Positions 18,377-28,072 of a DNA stretch of 60,465 nt are shown here, piece by piece. A model generated the notes under the pieces. It did not search any database. It saw only the letters and a list, made by a program, of their open reading frames with translations, and was not told where the DNA came from. Source of the DNA: a virus. A program made the translations under genes and the position numbers. Where the stretch lies: IMG/VR virus record IMGVR_UViG_3300021964_009736, positions 1-60,465 of that record. One strand, given 5' to 3'. How positions within the stretch are numbered: position 1 is the stretch's first letter; the number at the start of each line of letters is the position of its first letter.

Positions 18377-19897
18377 ATGGCATACCAAATAGATAGATAT
18401 AATAACAGTTTACTCACTGTAGTTGAAGATGGTACTATTGACCAATCGACAGATTTAAAGTTTATAGGAAAAAATTACGCCGGTTATGGCGAGATACAAA
18501 ATGAAAACTTTTTGTTTTTGTTAGAAAACTTTGCAGGAGCAAAGCAACCACCGAGAGCCATTGCTGGACAGATTTGGTATGACAGTGCAAGTTCAAAAGT
18601 AAAGTTCTACGATGGTACACAATTTAGAGTTGCAGGTAGTTCTACAGTATCAAATGCGGCCCCTGCAGGCTTGTCAACTGGTGATTTTTGGTGGGATTCT
18701 ACTAACCAACAGTTGTATGCCTTTAATGGATCAACTTATGTATTAGTCGGACCGCAAGGAACTGGTGACGGTACTACACAACTTGTAAGTACAACAGTTC
18801 GTGATGATGTAGGTAATCAAAAGTCAATTATACAAGCAGTTGTTGACGATGAAGTGATATATGTAATTTCTGCACAAACATTCTACTTAGATCAAACTTT
18901 ATCTCCTATTCCAGGTTTTGATTATATCAGAGCAGGCTTAACTTTAAAGGATACTTCAAATACAGGAATTACTTCAAGTAATACAAGATTTTTTGGAACT
19001 TCATCTGATTCAGACAGACTAGGCGGTTTATTAGCAGCTGATTACATACAGTCAGCTAATCCTACATTCACTAATCAAGTTAAATTTTCAGATTCTGGTA
19101 TTTCAATTGGTGACTCAAACGATCTAAAGATCTATTTGGATATTAATGAGACTGGAGTAATTAAGAATGAAACAGGGGAAAGCATAGAATTCTATATCAA
19201 AGACAACTTGGGTGTAGTACAATTTCCTCTAAGAATGACATATGAATCATTATTACCAGGAATTACTTACTCAGCACCAAACACAGGTGTTGATATTGGA
19301 TCACCTATTAGAACATTTAGAACAATTTATACAAATTTTGTAGAAGGTGCAGCAAGACGTGCAAATACACTCCAATATGACGGTGTTGATGTTGGAGCAA
19401 ATTCGGGAAACTATGCTCAGGCATCTATAAACAATACTTTACAAGATGGAAATGGTAACAACATTGCTTCAGTAGCAGTGAGACAAGCCAACGGAACGCT
19501 AAATGCTGTAAGGTTCCAGGGTATTTCGACACTTGCTGAGTATGCTGACTTAGCTGAAAAATATACAACAGACAAAGAAGCTCCAATAGGAACTGTAATG
19601 TGTGTAAGTATATCCGAAGATCACGAAACTGAACCATGTGATTCTGATAATTATCCTATAGGTATTGTAAGTGAAAACCCAGCATACTTAATGAACTCTG
19701 CAGCCGACGGACAAGCCTTAGCATTGAAAGGTAGAGTTCCAGTCAGAACTATAGGTCCTGTGAAAAAAGGTGATAAATTATATGTAGTAGAAGATGGCGT
19801 TGTATCTTCTAGTGAACATGGTGAAATGATAGGTATTGCATTAGAATCAAGTTCAGAAATTGACGAAAAATTAGTAGAATGTATTATTACATTATAA
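18377..19897 (+). CDS. Tail fibre paralogue with YADLAEKY C-terminal segment, 506 aa
   Basis: AAGGGG lies ahead of the ATG. The N-terminal 140 residues are the third copy of the shared fibre module (DGTIDQSTDLKF, NENFLFLLENFAG, GQIWYDS, GDFWWDS.NQQLYAF). The C-terminal third has YADLAEKYTTD and PIGTVM followed by a beta-rich tail (GRVPVRTIGPVKKGDKLYV). This resembles ends of T4-like marine fibres where the chain folds back into a trimer cap. A fibre role is well supported; a specific receptor is not. Confidence 0.75.
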   Translation: MAYQIDRYNNSLLTVVEDGTIDQSTDLKFIGKNYAGYGEIQNENFLFLLENFAGAKQPPRAIAGQIWYDSASSKVKFYDGTQFRVAGSSTVSNAAPAGLSTGDFWWDSTNQQLYAFNGSTYVLVGPQGTGDGTTQLVSTTVRDDVGNQKSIIQAVVDDEVIYVISAQTFYLDQTLSPIPGFDYIRAGLTLKDTSNTGITSSNTRFFGTSSDSDRLGGLLAADYIQSANPTFTNQVKFSDSGISIGDSNDLKIYLDINETGVIKNETGESIEFYIKDNLGVVQFPLRMTYESLLPGITYSAPNTGVDIGSPIRTFRTIYTNFVEGAARRANTLQYDGVDVGANSGNYAQASINNTLQDGNGNNIASVAVRQANGTLNAVRFQGISTLAEYADLAEKYTTDKEAPIGTVMCVSISEDHETEPCDSDNYPIGIVSENPAYLMNSAADGQALALKGRVPVRTIGPVKKGDKLYVVEDGVVSSSEHGEMIGIALESSSEIDEKLVECIITL

Positions 19898-19909
19898 GGA
19901 AAATTTATT

Positions 19910-20998
19910 ATGGTAGCAACAGGTGATTTAATCCGCAGTCAAAATTATTTGGCTTTAAAGAACACAGTAACTGAATATATGAGCGCCACTCCAGATAACG
20001 ATGGTACAAAAGGTTACGGCCAAGCAACAGCAAGTTCATCAGACAACTATGTTGTTAACCAGGACTTTATTACTGCTAATGATATTAATCGCTTGTATGC
20101 GGATATTGCAAGGATGCGCATACATCAAACTGGTGTTAATTCAGTAAGCCAGCCTGTAGCCGGACTTTATCCTGTTTCTCTAGGAGAGCTTGTTGCGGCT
20201 GACACAGGTGACAATATAAATGGTATATCTACTTATGATGCAGACAAAGGTTATAATGACATGTTGTCAGCTCTCAATACTGTTGTATCTGCAGGACAAT
20301 ATCATAAGTTAGATGACTCCCAAGCAGATATTTCAACTAAAGAAAAGACTTACCAGGTTTCTACTTGGAATGGTGCAAAGAGTTGCAGGTTTGATGTTAA
20401 TTTTGGAACATATGCAAATCGCAGGTATTTCTTTAACGCAGGCGGAGAATTGCGTTTGTTTTTTGAAATGGATTATACCGGAACCCAAAACAAAACAGTA
20501 CAGTGGAAAGATTTATTAGTAAATGCCATAGGCACACTTACATTTAGAGTCAATGATTGTTCTATTGACGGTAACGGTCTTGCGTCTAGCGGTTATACAA
20601 CTAGTTTCCAGGCTTTAGGACATACTGATTTTCCTGTAGGCGGTACTAGCTATTCTCAGATACTTAGATTTGATGTTACAGGTACAAGAAGCACTACAAA
20701 TTACACTGACAATTTTGTTAGAATCCAAGTTTCTAATGGAAACTCCACAGGATCACAACTACGGTTTTTAATTAATTTAGAAGATAAAGCTTCTGAAGGT
20801 TATGCAGGAGATGCCAGTCCTACTTCACCCTATGATGAAAATGTATTAAATGACACAAGGGCTTGTATGGGATGGAAAAGACCAGACGGTGACGACTTTA
20901 CTATATTAGAATATGACGCTCAAGGTGGAACATCACCGATTACATATCCAGGTATCAGTGTTACTGGTATATCGTTTGGAAATGGCTCTGCATTCTAA
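19910..20998 (+). CDS. Virion structural protein, 362 aa
   Basis: AAGGAAA precedes the ATG 12 bases after the previous gene. The N-terminus is helical (SQNYLALKNTVTEYM, NRLYADIARMRIHQ) and the remainder is beta-rich with FFNAGGELRLFFEMDYTG and a Gly/Ser-rich end. It closes the structural block. I recognise no catalytic motif. It is most likely a fibre- or baseplate-associated protein of the marine T4-like type, by position and composition. Confidence 0.65.
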   Translation: MVATGDLIRSQNYLALKNTVTEYMSATPDNDGTKGYGQATASSSDNYVVNQDFITANDINRLYADIARMRIHQTGVNSVSQPVAGLYPVSLGELVAADTGDNINGISTYDADKGYNDMLSALNTVVSAGQYHKLDDSQADISTKEKTYQVSTWNGAKSCRFDVNFGTYANRRYFFNAGGELRLFFEMDYTGTQNKTVQWKDLLVNAIGTLTFRVNDCSIDGNGLASSGYTTSFQALGHTDFPVGGTSYSQILRFDVTGTRSTTNYTDNFVRIQVSNGNSTGSQLRFLINLEDKASEGYAGDASPTSPYDENVLNDTRACMGWKRPDGDDFTILEYDAQGGTSPITYPGISVTGISFGNGSAF

Positions 20999-21006
20999 TA
21001 AATCAC

Positions 21007-21035
21007 TTGACTCCATATCAAAATGAAAGTATAAT
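21007..21035 (+). promoter_or_regulatory. Strong sigma70-type promoter opening the tailoring island
   Basis: TTGACT at 21007-21012 and TATAAT at 21030-21035 are separated by exactly 17 bases, a near-perfect host sigma70 promoter. It lies in the 63-base gap between the structural module and the next gene, with the start expected near 21042 and ATG at 21062. An AATAAATC late-like octamer (20997-21004) overlaps the left side. Early expression of the downstream island is inferred. Confidence 0.75.
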
Positions 21036-21061
21036 AACTACTATATTAGGTAGGTATTATC

Positions 21062-21421
21062 ATGGATCATCGACTAGAAAAAGCTCTTGAATTAGCATCA
21101 TCATTAAGCATGTTTAATGATCAAAAATGTATATTGCTGAATAAATTCCAAGATCAATGTATATATTACTTTAACGGCGGTAAATTTACTGTAACACAAA
21201 GTCTAGTAAATTTTTGCTTCACGCTAACAAGTAATAACCAAACTTCTGCAGTAATAATAGATGACAACAACATTCCTATTAAGATAGAAATTCTTGAAGA
21301 TTTTTACCAAAATTTATTAAACGTTTATTCTACTGCGACTAATGAATACTATAATGATTATGAACTATTGATCAAAAAAAGATCTAAAGAACGACTTATG
21401 GATCTTGATAACAATGAGTAA
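21062..21421 (+). CDS. Conserved hypothetical phage protein, 119 aa
   Basis: First gene after the sigma70-type promoter; AGGTAGG precedes the ATG. The protein is small and mostly helical, with a central VYYF-like segment (IYYFNGGKFTVTQ) and a DDNNIPI turn, and a charged C-terminus. The motif set resembles a short protein found in marine T4-like phages, but I know no function. Its stop overlaps the next ATG by 8 bases (ATGAGTAA), so it is translationally coupled to the glycosyltransferase. Confidence 0.6.
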   Translation: MDHRLEKALELASSLSMFNDQKCILLNKFQDQCIYYFNGGKFTVTQSLVNFCFTLTSNNQTSAVIIDDNNIPIKIEILEDFYQNLLNVYSTATNEYYNDYELLIKKRSKERLMDLDNNE

Positions 21422-22229
21422 AGGTGTTGTTGTTTTTGCCTTCAAAAACGAGAAAATAGATTATATATCTCAAGCTGAATTTTTGGCAGAAAGAGTAACA
21501 AAATTTCTTGGTTTACCTACTACAATAGTAACAGATGAAAATATCAAAAGTAGTGTTTTTGATAATGTTATATTATTAGAAAAACCGAGCAAGCAAACCA
21601 AAAAATTTACAAATTTTGACAAAAGCGAAGATCTTACTTGGTATAACTGCGCACGACACAAAAGCTATGACATAACACCTTATGACAAAACACTAGTATT
21701 AGATTCTGATTATGTAATTTCAAACAATTTGCTTATAAATTGTTTCGAAACTGATGATATAATGATGTATTCTAACAATACTTTATTTTTAAATAATCCT
21801 AAACCTATGCATAATTATTTTTCAAATACTGGTCCAAAAATGTATTGGGCAACATGTTTGTATTTCACAAAAAATAAACAAGCGGAAATATTTTTTAATT
21901 TAGCTAAACATATTTTAGAAAACTATAAATTTTATTCTTTAATATATGACTTTAGTCATTCACCAATACGTAACGATTTTATTTTTTCTATTGCTACGCA
22001 TATCTTTAATAACTTTACTAACGGATCGTTTGTTAAAGATTGTCCTGGCAAACATTATATATTAGATGCAAATGATCTGTTATTAGACATAAACGATGAT
22101 ACTATAACATACCTTGCCTTTGATAGTTATAATGACCTACATAAACCTATAATATCCAAAGGGCTCAGTGTTCATGTTATGAATAAGTATTCTTTTGATC
22201 AGTTCATAGCAGGAGAAAAAAATGGATAG
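21414..22229 (+). CDS. GT-A type glycosyltransferase-like protein
   Basis: I chose ATG at 21414, which overlaps the upstream stop by 8 bases, over an in-frame TTG at 21405. Of 271 residues, the N-terminal half is Rossmann-like (GVVVFAFKN, PTTIVTDE). KTLVLDSDYVI at 92-102 supplies a D97-x-D99 pair typical of the metal and nucleotide-sugar site of GT-A enzymes. It is followed by WATCLYF. No membrane segment. It likely transfers a sugar to a phage or host acceptor; donor and acceptor are unknown. It forms a pair with the next gene. Confidence 0.6.
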   Translation: MSKGVVVFAFKNEKIDYISQAEFLAERVTKFLGLPTTIVTDENIKSSVFDNVILLEKPSKQTKKFTNFDKSEDLTWYNCARHKSYDITPYDKTLVLDSDYVISNNLLINCFETDDIMMYSNNTLFLNNPKPMHNYFSNTGPKMYWATCLYFTKNKQAEIFFNLAKHILENYKFYSLIYDFSHSPIRNDFIFSIATHIFNNFTNGSFVKDCPGKHYILDANDLLLDINDDTITYLAFDSYNDLHKPIISKGLSVHVMNKYSFDQFIAGEKNG

Positions 22230-23052
22230 AGGGTTTGTAGTATTAGCACAAAACAATGGTCAAAATGATTACATACATGATGCATTTAATCTTGCTTTAA
22301 GTTTACATTGCACACAAAAAAATACCCCTCGAATATCTTTAATTACTAATAATCCAGTTCCTGCTGAATATAGAATTTTATTCGAACATATAATACCTAT
22401 ACCTTACAATGATAGTGCGAAGTATAGTAATTGGAAAATACAAAACCGTTGGAAAATATATCATGCAAGTCCTTATACAAGGACAATAGTATTAGATGCT
22501 GACATACTTGCAACAAAAGATTTAGAATATTTATGGAATGATTTTGAAAAATATAATATTTGTTTTTCAACAAATCCTTTAACGTACCGGAATGAAGTTA
22601 TCAAAAATAATTCTTATAGAACGTGGAATGATAAACTGCCAGACATTTATTCAACTGTGCATTTTTTCAAGAAATCAGACGAAGCAAAAGAATATTACAC
22701 TTGGTTAGAGTCTGTAATGAAAAATTGGGAAGTATTTTACAAAAAGATTCTTGGTAATGATATTCCTGACAAGTGTAGTGTTGACTTGTCGTCCGCTATA
22801 GTAAATAAATTAATAAGTATAGGCGATGAATATGTATATCATAAACCTTGTTTTGTACACATGAAGCACAAAGTCTTAGGCATAAACATAGTAAATCAAA
22901 TTAAATGGACACAACAAATTCCATTATATCTAACAGACAATTTAGAACTGTATGCAGCTAATTATAAACAAAACCATCTTTTTCACTACGCCGATAGTGA
23001 TATAATTAGCAAAAGAATTACAGATACATATAGAAAATATTTAGGAGTTTAA
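22222..23052 (+). CDS. GT-A/GT8-like glycosyltransferase
   Basis: GGAGA precedes the ATG, which overlaps the previous stop by 8 bases. The 276-residue protein has RISLITNNP (37-45), an RWKIYHASPY helix and RTIVLDADIL with D92-x-D94, the DxD motif typical of GT8-like enzymes that also mark the donor site. HMKHKV near 215-220 may supply a second metal-site His. It follows a related enzyme of the same fold, suggesting sequential sugar additions. Specificity is unknown. Confidence 0.65.
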   Translation: MDRGFVVLAQNNGQNDYIHDAFNLALSLHCTQKNTPRISLITNNPVPAEYRILFEHIIPIPYNDSAKYSNWKIQNRWKIYHASPYTRTIVLDADILATKDLEYLWNDFEKYNICFSTNPLTYRNEVIKNNSYRTWNDKLPDIYSTVHFFKKSDEAKEYYTWLESVMKNWEVFYKKILGNDIPDKCSVDLSSAIVNKLISIGDEYVYHKPCFVHMKHKVLGINIVNQIKWTQQIPLYLTDNLELYAANYKQNHLFHYADSDIISKRITDTYRKYLGV

Positions 23053-23056
23053 CATT

Positions 23057-23584
23057 ATGTTTCTTTACTATAATAAATCCTCAGGAGAAGTATTAGGCGT
23101 ATCTAATAAACAGAAAGATACAGACCACGAAGTCTTACAAATTAACAATGCTTATCTAAAGAAATTTGACACAAAAAATTTACAAAAATATTATGTATAT
23201 TACAATGATAAATTAAATTCTTATGATATAGCCGAAAAGGTGACAAAAGTATCCTATCTGGATATTGCAAATAAGGTTCATATACTAGAAGAAAATCCTG
23301 ATGCAGATGTACTAGTAATAGTTGATACAAAACACAAAAAAATAAGTTGTAAACCAAATAATGGCTTCAAAGAAAAAATAGAAAAAAACATAGATGATTA
23401 TCCAATGAATTCTTTAACAATCTATATGGTGCAAAAGAATAATCCTAATGTAATTTTAGATACTTTTTCGTTTAATACTATAAATTTATTAAATGATAGT
23501 TGTGCAAATATAGATATTTCTACTATACATTGTGATTTTATGGTTACAAAGGTATTTGATAGTTACGGTATTGTATATGAATAA
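23057..23584 (+). CDS. Hypothetical protein, 175 aa
   Basis: GGAG lies 8 bases before the ATG. The chain alternates strands and charged segments (FLYYNKSSGEVLGVSN, ADVLVIVDTKHKKISC), with many Asn, Asp and Lys, and no catalytic motif, signal peptide or membrane segment. It sits between glycosyltransferase genes and its stop overlaps the next ATG by 8 bases. A binding or scaffold role is possible; I do not recognise it. Confidence 0.5.
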   Translation: MFLYYNKSSGEVLGVSNKQKDTDHEVLQINNAYLKKFDTKNLQKYYVYYNDKLNSYDIAEKVTKVSYLDIANKVHILEENPDADVLVIVDTKHKKISCKPNNGFKEKIEKNIDDYPMNSLTIYMVQKNNPNVILDTFSFNTINLLNDSCANIDISTIHCDFMVTKVFDSYGIVYE

Positions 23585-24464
23585 ATTAGCTATAGCTGAC
23601 ACTGATATAATTTATCTAAGTTTTGATGAACCTAATGCAGAAGAAAATTATTCTGACTTGCTGAGTAAATTTCCGTGGGCAAAACGTGTACACGGTGTAG
23701 AAGGATCAGATGCGGCACACAAAGCCTGTGCAGATATAGCAGAAACAAATAACTTTGTAACAGTAGACGGAGATAACAAAGTTAATCCAAGGTTTTTTGA
23801 TCAAATAGTAGACTTTGAAAAACATGACATAGACAAAAGTTATGTAGTAAGTTGGTGCGGAAAAATACATGTAAATGGTTTGATGTACGGAAACGGTGGA
23901 CTTAAATTATGGAATAAAGATTTTGTATATAATATGAAAACACACGAGGCGAGTGAAGGTGATGAAAAATATTCTGTAGAATTTTGTTTCGATCCTAAAT
24001 ATTTTCAACTAAATGAAAATTTTTCTGTTAGTTATACAAATTCTACACCTTGGCAAGCATGGCGTGCCGGATTTAGAGAAGGTGTAAAGATGTGTTTAGA
24101 TTCAGGAGTCAAAGTATCTAACATCAAAACACTATGGTGGCAAAACTACCACAGACTTTTAGTATGGTGTAATATTGGACATCATACTACAAATGGCATT
24201 TATAGTATATTAGGCGCTAGGGCAGGACTTTACAAAACAATGTGTGATAAATGGAACTATGAACTAGTAAGAGATTTTAGATATCTAAACAAGTTGTTTG
24301 ATGATGAATATGATTTAACAATATCAAAAGCATATGAAATGTCTGTAGATTTAGGAAGCAAAATATACAACGAACTTGACATACCAGTTAGTCCTGAGCC
24401 ATTATCAGAATTGCAAAGTAATTTTTTTAAAGAAGTATATATTAATACGAAAAGAGTTTTATAA
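23577..24464 (+). CDS. Glycosyltransferase-like protein, paralogue of the gene at 29870
   Basis: ATG at 23577 overlaps the previous stop by 8 bases; upstream in-frame codons are not needed. The 295 residues open with IIYLSFDEPNAEENY and FPWAKRV. D64-x-D66 (VTVDGDNKVNP) is the likely DxD site, and YGNGGLKLW follows. The protein at 29870 repeats the same order (ENYNNLL, FPIAKRV, VVDADAD, YGYGGIKLL), so the two are paralogues 5 kb apart. A GT-A fold is inferred. C-terminal 90 residues have no recognised motif. Confidence 0.6.
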   Translation: MNKLAIADTDIIYLSFDEPNAEENYSDLLSKFPWAKRVHGVEGSDAAHKACADIAETNNFVTVDGDNKVNPRFFDQIVDFEKHDIDKSYVVSWCGKIHVNGLMYGNGGLKLWNKDFVYNMKTHEASEGDEKYSVEFCFDPKYFQLNENFSVSYTNSTPWQAWRAGFREGVKMCLDSGVKVSNIKTLWWQNYHRLLVWCNIGHHTTNGIYSILGARAGLYKTMCDKWNYELVRDFRYLNKLFDDEYDLTISKAYEMSVDLGSKIYNELDIPVSPEPLSELQSNFFKEVYINTKRVL

Positions 24465-25823
24465 ATGAATGAAGATCAAGAGTTTAATAACTTAGTTGAA
24501 AAAAAATTAAACAGTGTAAGCTGTAGCTTTTGCTTGGCAAAATGGAAACAGGTTACACTTCATTTAGGAACAGGTCACACACATAGTTGTCATCATCCTC
24601 GCACACATAAGATCCCATTGGAGGAAATTAAAGAAAATCCTAGTGCATTGCACAATACTAATTACAAAAAAATACAAAGAAAAATGATGCTTGAAGGAAC
24701 ACGGCCGCCTGAATGTAATTATTGTTGGAATGTAGAAGATGCAATTAAGGCAGAAGGTAATGATGTTATCAAAAGTGATAGGATTTACAAAAGTGGTGAC
24801 AGTTGGGCTAGAAAGTATTTTTATGAAGTTGCAGAAAGCGACTGGAAAGACAACGTAAATCCTAGTTATCTTGAAGTAAGTTTTAGTAATGTGTGTAATT
24901 TTAAGTGCGGTTACTGCAATCCTGAAAATAGTAGCAAGTGGATGGAAGAAATAAAGCAGTTTGGTGCTTATCCTACTAGAGATAACTTTAATGATCTGGA
25001 ATGGACAAAAAGCCAAGACAAGATGCCTATACCTGAAAATCAAGACAATCCTTATGTTGAAGCATTTTGGAAATGGTGGCCTGATTTATATAAAGACTTA
25101 CACACATTTAGGATAACAGGTGGAGAACCTTTACTAAACAAAAACACCTTTAAAGTGTTAGATTGGTTAATTGAAAATCCGCAACCTAAATTAGATCTAG
25201 CAGTAAACAGCAATTTATGTGTACCTAAAGAATTACTAGATAAGTTTTTGGAAAAGGTTGAAATATTAATAAGTAGTGGGCATTGCCGGTCATTCAAATT
25301 ATATACAAGTAATGAAGCATATGGAAGTAAAGCAGAATACATAAGATTTGGACTTAATTACAAAGATTGGTTAGAAAACTGTGAAAGATTTTTACAAATC
25401 CCTGGTAGAACAAAACTAGTGTGTATGGCTGCATATAATTTTTTAAGCATATCCAGTTTCAAAAATTTACTTGAAGATATTAAGTATCTTAAAGACAAAT
25501 ATACTAGTGAAGAAACTAAAGAAAGAGTAGCAATAGATATTCCATACTTGAATAATCCAAAATTTCTAAGTATAAATTTAGTTACACCCGAATTTACACC
25601 TTATATTGAAGATTCTATACAATACGCAAAAAATAATAATTTTGCAAAATGGGAAGTAGATAAGTTAGAAAGAATTCTAATGTTGGCAAATAATGCTGTA
25701 GCAGATGATTTGTTAAATATCGATTTCAAAAAATATATTATCGAACACGACCGTAGAAGGAATACAAACTTTTTAGAAACTTTTCCTGAATACAAAGATT
25801 TTTATGAAAGTATATTAACGTAA
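24465..25823 (+). CDS. Twitch-type radical SAM enzyme (1 of 5)
   Basis: The radical SAM cluster motif is C144-x3-C148-x2-C151 (SNVCNFKCGYC) with TGGEPLL near 223. N-terminal cysteines (C20, C23, C42, C84, C87) precede it, as in proteins with an N-terminal twitch-like auxiliary Fe-S region. The C-terminus has R-R-N-T-N-F-x3-FPE, a signature shared by four other radical SAM proteins in this window. Such enzymes abstract hydrogen via 5'-deoxyadenosyl radical and often modify peptides. It starts next to the previous stop. Its 3' end overlaps the opposite-strand gene by 9 bases. Confidence 0.8.
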   Translation: MNEDQEFNNLVEKKLNSVSCSFCLAKWKQVTLHLGTGHTHSCHHPRTHKIPLEEIKENPSALHNTNYKKIQRKMMLEGTRPPECNYCWNVEDAIKAEGNDVIKSDRIYKSGDSWARKYFYEVAESDWKDNVNPSYLEVSFSNVCNFKCGYCNPENSSKWMEEIKQFGAYPTRDNFNDLEWTKSQDKMPIPENQDNPYVEAFWKWWPDLYKDLHTFRITGGEPLLNKNTFKVLDWLIENPQPKLDLAVNSNLCVPKELLDKFLEKVEILISSGHCRSFKLYTSNEAYGSKAEYIRFGLNYKDWLENCERFLQIPGRTKLVCMAAYNFLSISSFKNLLEDIKYLKDKYTSEETKERVAIDIPYLNNPKFLSINLVTPEFTPYIEDSIQYAKNNNFAKWEVDKLERILMLANNAVADDLLNIDFKKYIIEHDRRRNTNFLETFPEYKDFYESILT

Positions 25824-27380
25824 ATTTTTCATTGCATAAGGCAATTCAACTAGAGCCTTAGTATTATGGATTAGCACTGCCTCCATTTGTACTAGCATCT
25901 TATCTAATTGACTTTTAGGCAATCTACAGATTCTACTTACTTCAGAACCAATCATTTCTAATCTTTTTTCGTGGTTTGTTTCTTCATCATAACTTTCATC
26001 TAGCCATTTAGAAAAAGTTTTAAATCCTAAATCTTTCATAAGTTGTAAACTTCCGGGAGGTCCTGCAATGATAAACGGTCTCATAGCCGCCGCTGCTTTT
26101 AAAGTTTTTTCACTTACATAAGGCATAGGAGAATAATACCTTGTCTCTGTAGCAACATTTAGAAAGCTGTTTTGTATTATGTAAATGCTTCTAAATTGAT
26201 CCATATCATCTATATCAATTTCTTCTTTTAATTTATCATCGTATAATCCTGCAGGTCTAAAGTCTACATAATACTCTTTTTCTAGTAATAATTTATTATT
26301 ATCTATCATCTTATCTTGCATATTCTTTGAAAATTTACTAAATTTCAAACTAGGATTAGCCATTAAGTTTTGTTCATTTATTCTATAAGGCATACTTAAT
26401 GCAAGATTAGGACAATCAGCAATCATAGTTGCCATAATATATCTGTGCCAATCAAATCTTCTATTTAAACAGACCGCATGATTTTCGAAAGAATTATCAT
26501 AGTGGCTAATTACTTTACACATGATGTTGTCTGTTTTCTTAGTGCCAACTGGTTCGAACATTCTTTTGTACGCTTCGTATGTTTCCCAATTTCCTACTAA
26601 TATGAATTTATTATTACTTGCAACAAGTAAAGGATGATGAATGTGTAAGTCTGTTGCTTTATTAGATGTATGACCTTCATTTTGTATTGCTGTATATAAA
26701 CTCTTTAAATTATTTGTAATTCTTTCTACTTCAGGCTCATGTGCTGTATATTCGGTTGGGATGATATCTGCAAAAGGAACAGCAGTATTCCGACCCACAC
26801 TAGCAGTTTTGACACTGCTTTCGTCTACTAATCTAATACCTAAATAGTTTTGTTCAGACAAGAACCAGTCATAATACTTGATGGGAAATCCATATCTTTC
26901 TTCAAGATGGGTGCAATTACGCTCTCCAGAAAAAACTTCAAAATTCTTTATACCTGCGTTGTTTACTAGATATTCGACTATTTCTAATTCCATAGCTCCA
27001 GTATTTTTAGGATCTGATTGTAACAAGTAAGTATCAAATGTTCTACCCGGATGAAAATGTTTGTTGTGTACTATTCTAAACACATCTTCTACAAAAAAAT
27101 AAACCTTTGCTTTATTTGTGAGTTTTGCAAGTCGTCTAAGTATTATATTACAGTCTTCAAAATATACCCATCCTGATATTAACACAACAAAATCATCCTT
27201 GCCAAAATTAAAGGACTTTTGTGCCATTTCAAAGTAAGCAGGCGTAGATAACTTCTTATGCCTGCCGTTATGAGACATTAATGCAGAACCTTTATTATAT
27301 AAAGTAATAGACGGATGTTTAATAGGTTGCAACAGTTCAGTATGACGATCCTTATTAAATGCTTTTAGTTCTCTTTTCAT
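25815..27380 (-). CDS. Putative glycosyltransferase, exostosin/fucosyltransferase-like C-terminus
   Basis: The ATG overlaps the upstream stop (ATGA). The 521-residue protein has a Rossmann-like start (FVVLISGWVYF) and, in its last 130 residues, ATETRYYSP, VSEKTLKA, RPFIIAGPPGS and GFKTF. That order (F..V.EKT.KA...G.PFI..G..G....L...GFKTF) is the signature I know from GT10/GT47-like phage glycosyltransferases. Last gene of a three-gene leftward block with an SGNH hydrolase and a 2OG oxygenase. Acceptor is unknown. Confidence 0.6.
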   Translation of the reverse strand: MKRELKAFNKDRHTELLQPIKHPSITLYNKGSALMSHNGRHKKLSTPAYFEMAQKSFNFGKDDFVVLISGWVYFEDCNIILRRLAKLTNKAKVYFFVEDVFRIVHNKHFHPGRTFDTYLLQSDPKNTGAMELEIVEYLVNNAGIKNFEVFSGERNCTHLEERYGFPIKYYDWFLSEQNYLGIRLVDESSVKTASVGRNTAVPFADIIPTEYTAHEPEVERITNNLKSLYTAIQNEGHTSNKATDLHIHHPLLVASNNKFILVGNWETYEAYKRMFEPVGTKKTDNIMCKVISHYDNSFENHAVCLNRRFDWHRYIMATMIADCPNLALSMPYRINEQNLMANPSLKFSKFSKNMQDKMIDNNKLLLEKEYYVDFRPAGLYDDKLKEEIDIDDMDQFRSIYIIQNSFLNVATETRYYSPMPYVSEKTLKAAAAMRPFIIAGPPGSLQLMKDLGFKTFSKWLDESYDEETNHEKRLEMIGSEVSRICRLPKSQLDKMLVQMEAVLIHNTKALVELPYAMKNLR

Positions 27381-28072
27381 TTTATTTCCATTTGTTCTTT
27401 TATGTAATTTGCAAACTCTCTATGGCCTGCAGCATTAGGATGTCCGCAAGGGAGAAAATATTTACTCGGTCTATGGTTTTCTCTTTCTACTACAGCCCTT
27501 TGCCAATCTTTGCCCATGTTCTTTTTAGCAAATCTACTAACCAATTTGTAATTTTTATCGCTCATCCAATCAAATTCAAAAATAGGCATCCTATGTTTAA
27601 AGCCTATACCATTGTCCTGTTTTACTAGATACTCAAAAAACGTAAATGGCAAATAATTTTCTCCTGTTAATATTTCGTCAAACACAGAAAAGAAAATTAT
27701 TTCTGTACATGTATTTAAGCATTTTTGCCTAATTAACTTTTCATATTCTTTTGTAGGTCCTATCATCAGGTCAAGAGTTTTTATTTCTTTAAAGATTATC
27801 TCTCTGCGATTTTGTAAATTAGGCGGCACATAGCAAAAATCTATTGTACGCGAGCCGTAACTTCTACGTGTTACACCCGACCATCCTACAATTACAAGAT
27901 CATATTTTTCTTTACGCATGTTACTAGAAAAAATTTTATATATTTTTTCATTACTGGCGCCTGAAGTTCCGTGATTATCAACATCATGCCCTAACAACAT
28001 AGGCCAGGGAAGTTCATCTTCTTTTAATCCATATCCTTCTGTCCAACTACAACCTACTGTTAATATTCTCAT
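27377..28072 (-). CDS. SGNH/GDSL-type hydrolase
   Basis: ATG at 28072 overlaps the previous stop (ATGA); an in-frame TTG four codons earlier is less likely. G-C-S-W at residues 7-10 supplies the block I Ser (S9), GTSGASNEK the block II Gly and Asn, VGWSG the third block, and GHPNAAGH near the C-terminus the catalytic His (about 217). Such enzymes are esterases or acyltransferases, often acting on acetyl groups of sugars. The position between a glycosyltransferase and an oxygenase suggests glycan de-acylation or acylation. Confidence 0.7.
   Translation of the reverse strand: MRILTVGCSWTEGYGLKEDELPWPMLLGHDVDNHGTSGASNEKIYKIFSSNMRKEKYDLVIVGWSGVTRRSYGSRTIDFCYVPPNLQNRREIIFKEIKTLDLMIGPTKEYEKLIRQKCLNTCTEIIFFSVFDEILTGENYLPFTFFEYLVKQDNGIGFKHRMPIFEFDWMSDKNYKLVSRFAKKNMGKDWQRAVVERENHRPSKYFLPCGHPNAAGHREFANYIKEQMEIK

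Noticed and set aside
20997-21004. AATAAATC as another late promoter
   Set aside because: The last base departs from NATAAATA and it overlaps a much better sigma70-type promoter.
24564-25043. Long reading frame on the minus strand opposite the radical SAM gene
   Set aside because: It has no family motif and is antisense to a clear enzyme; AT-rich coding DNA often leaves such open frames.
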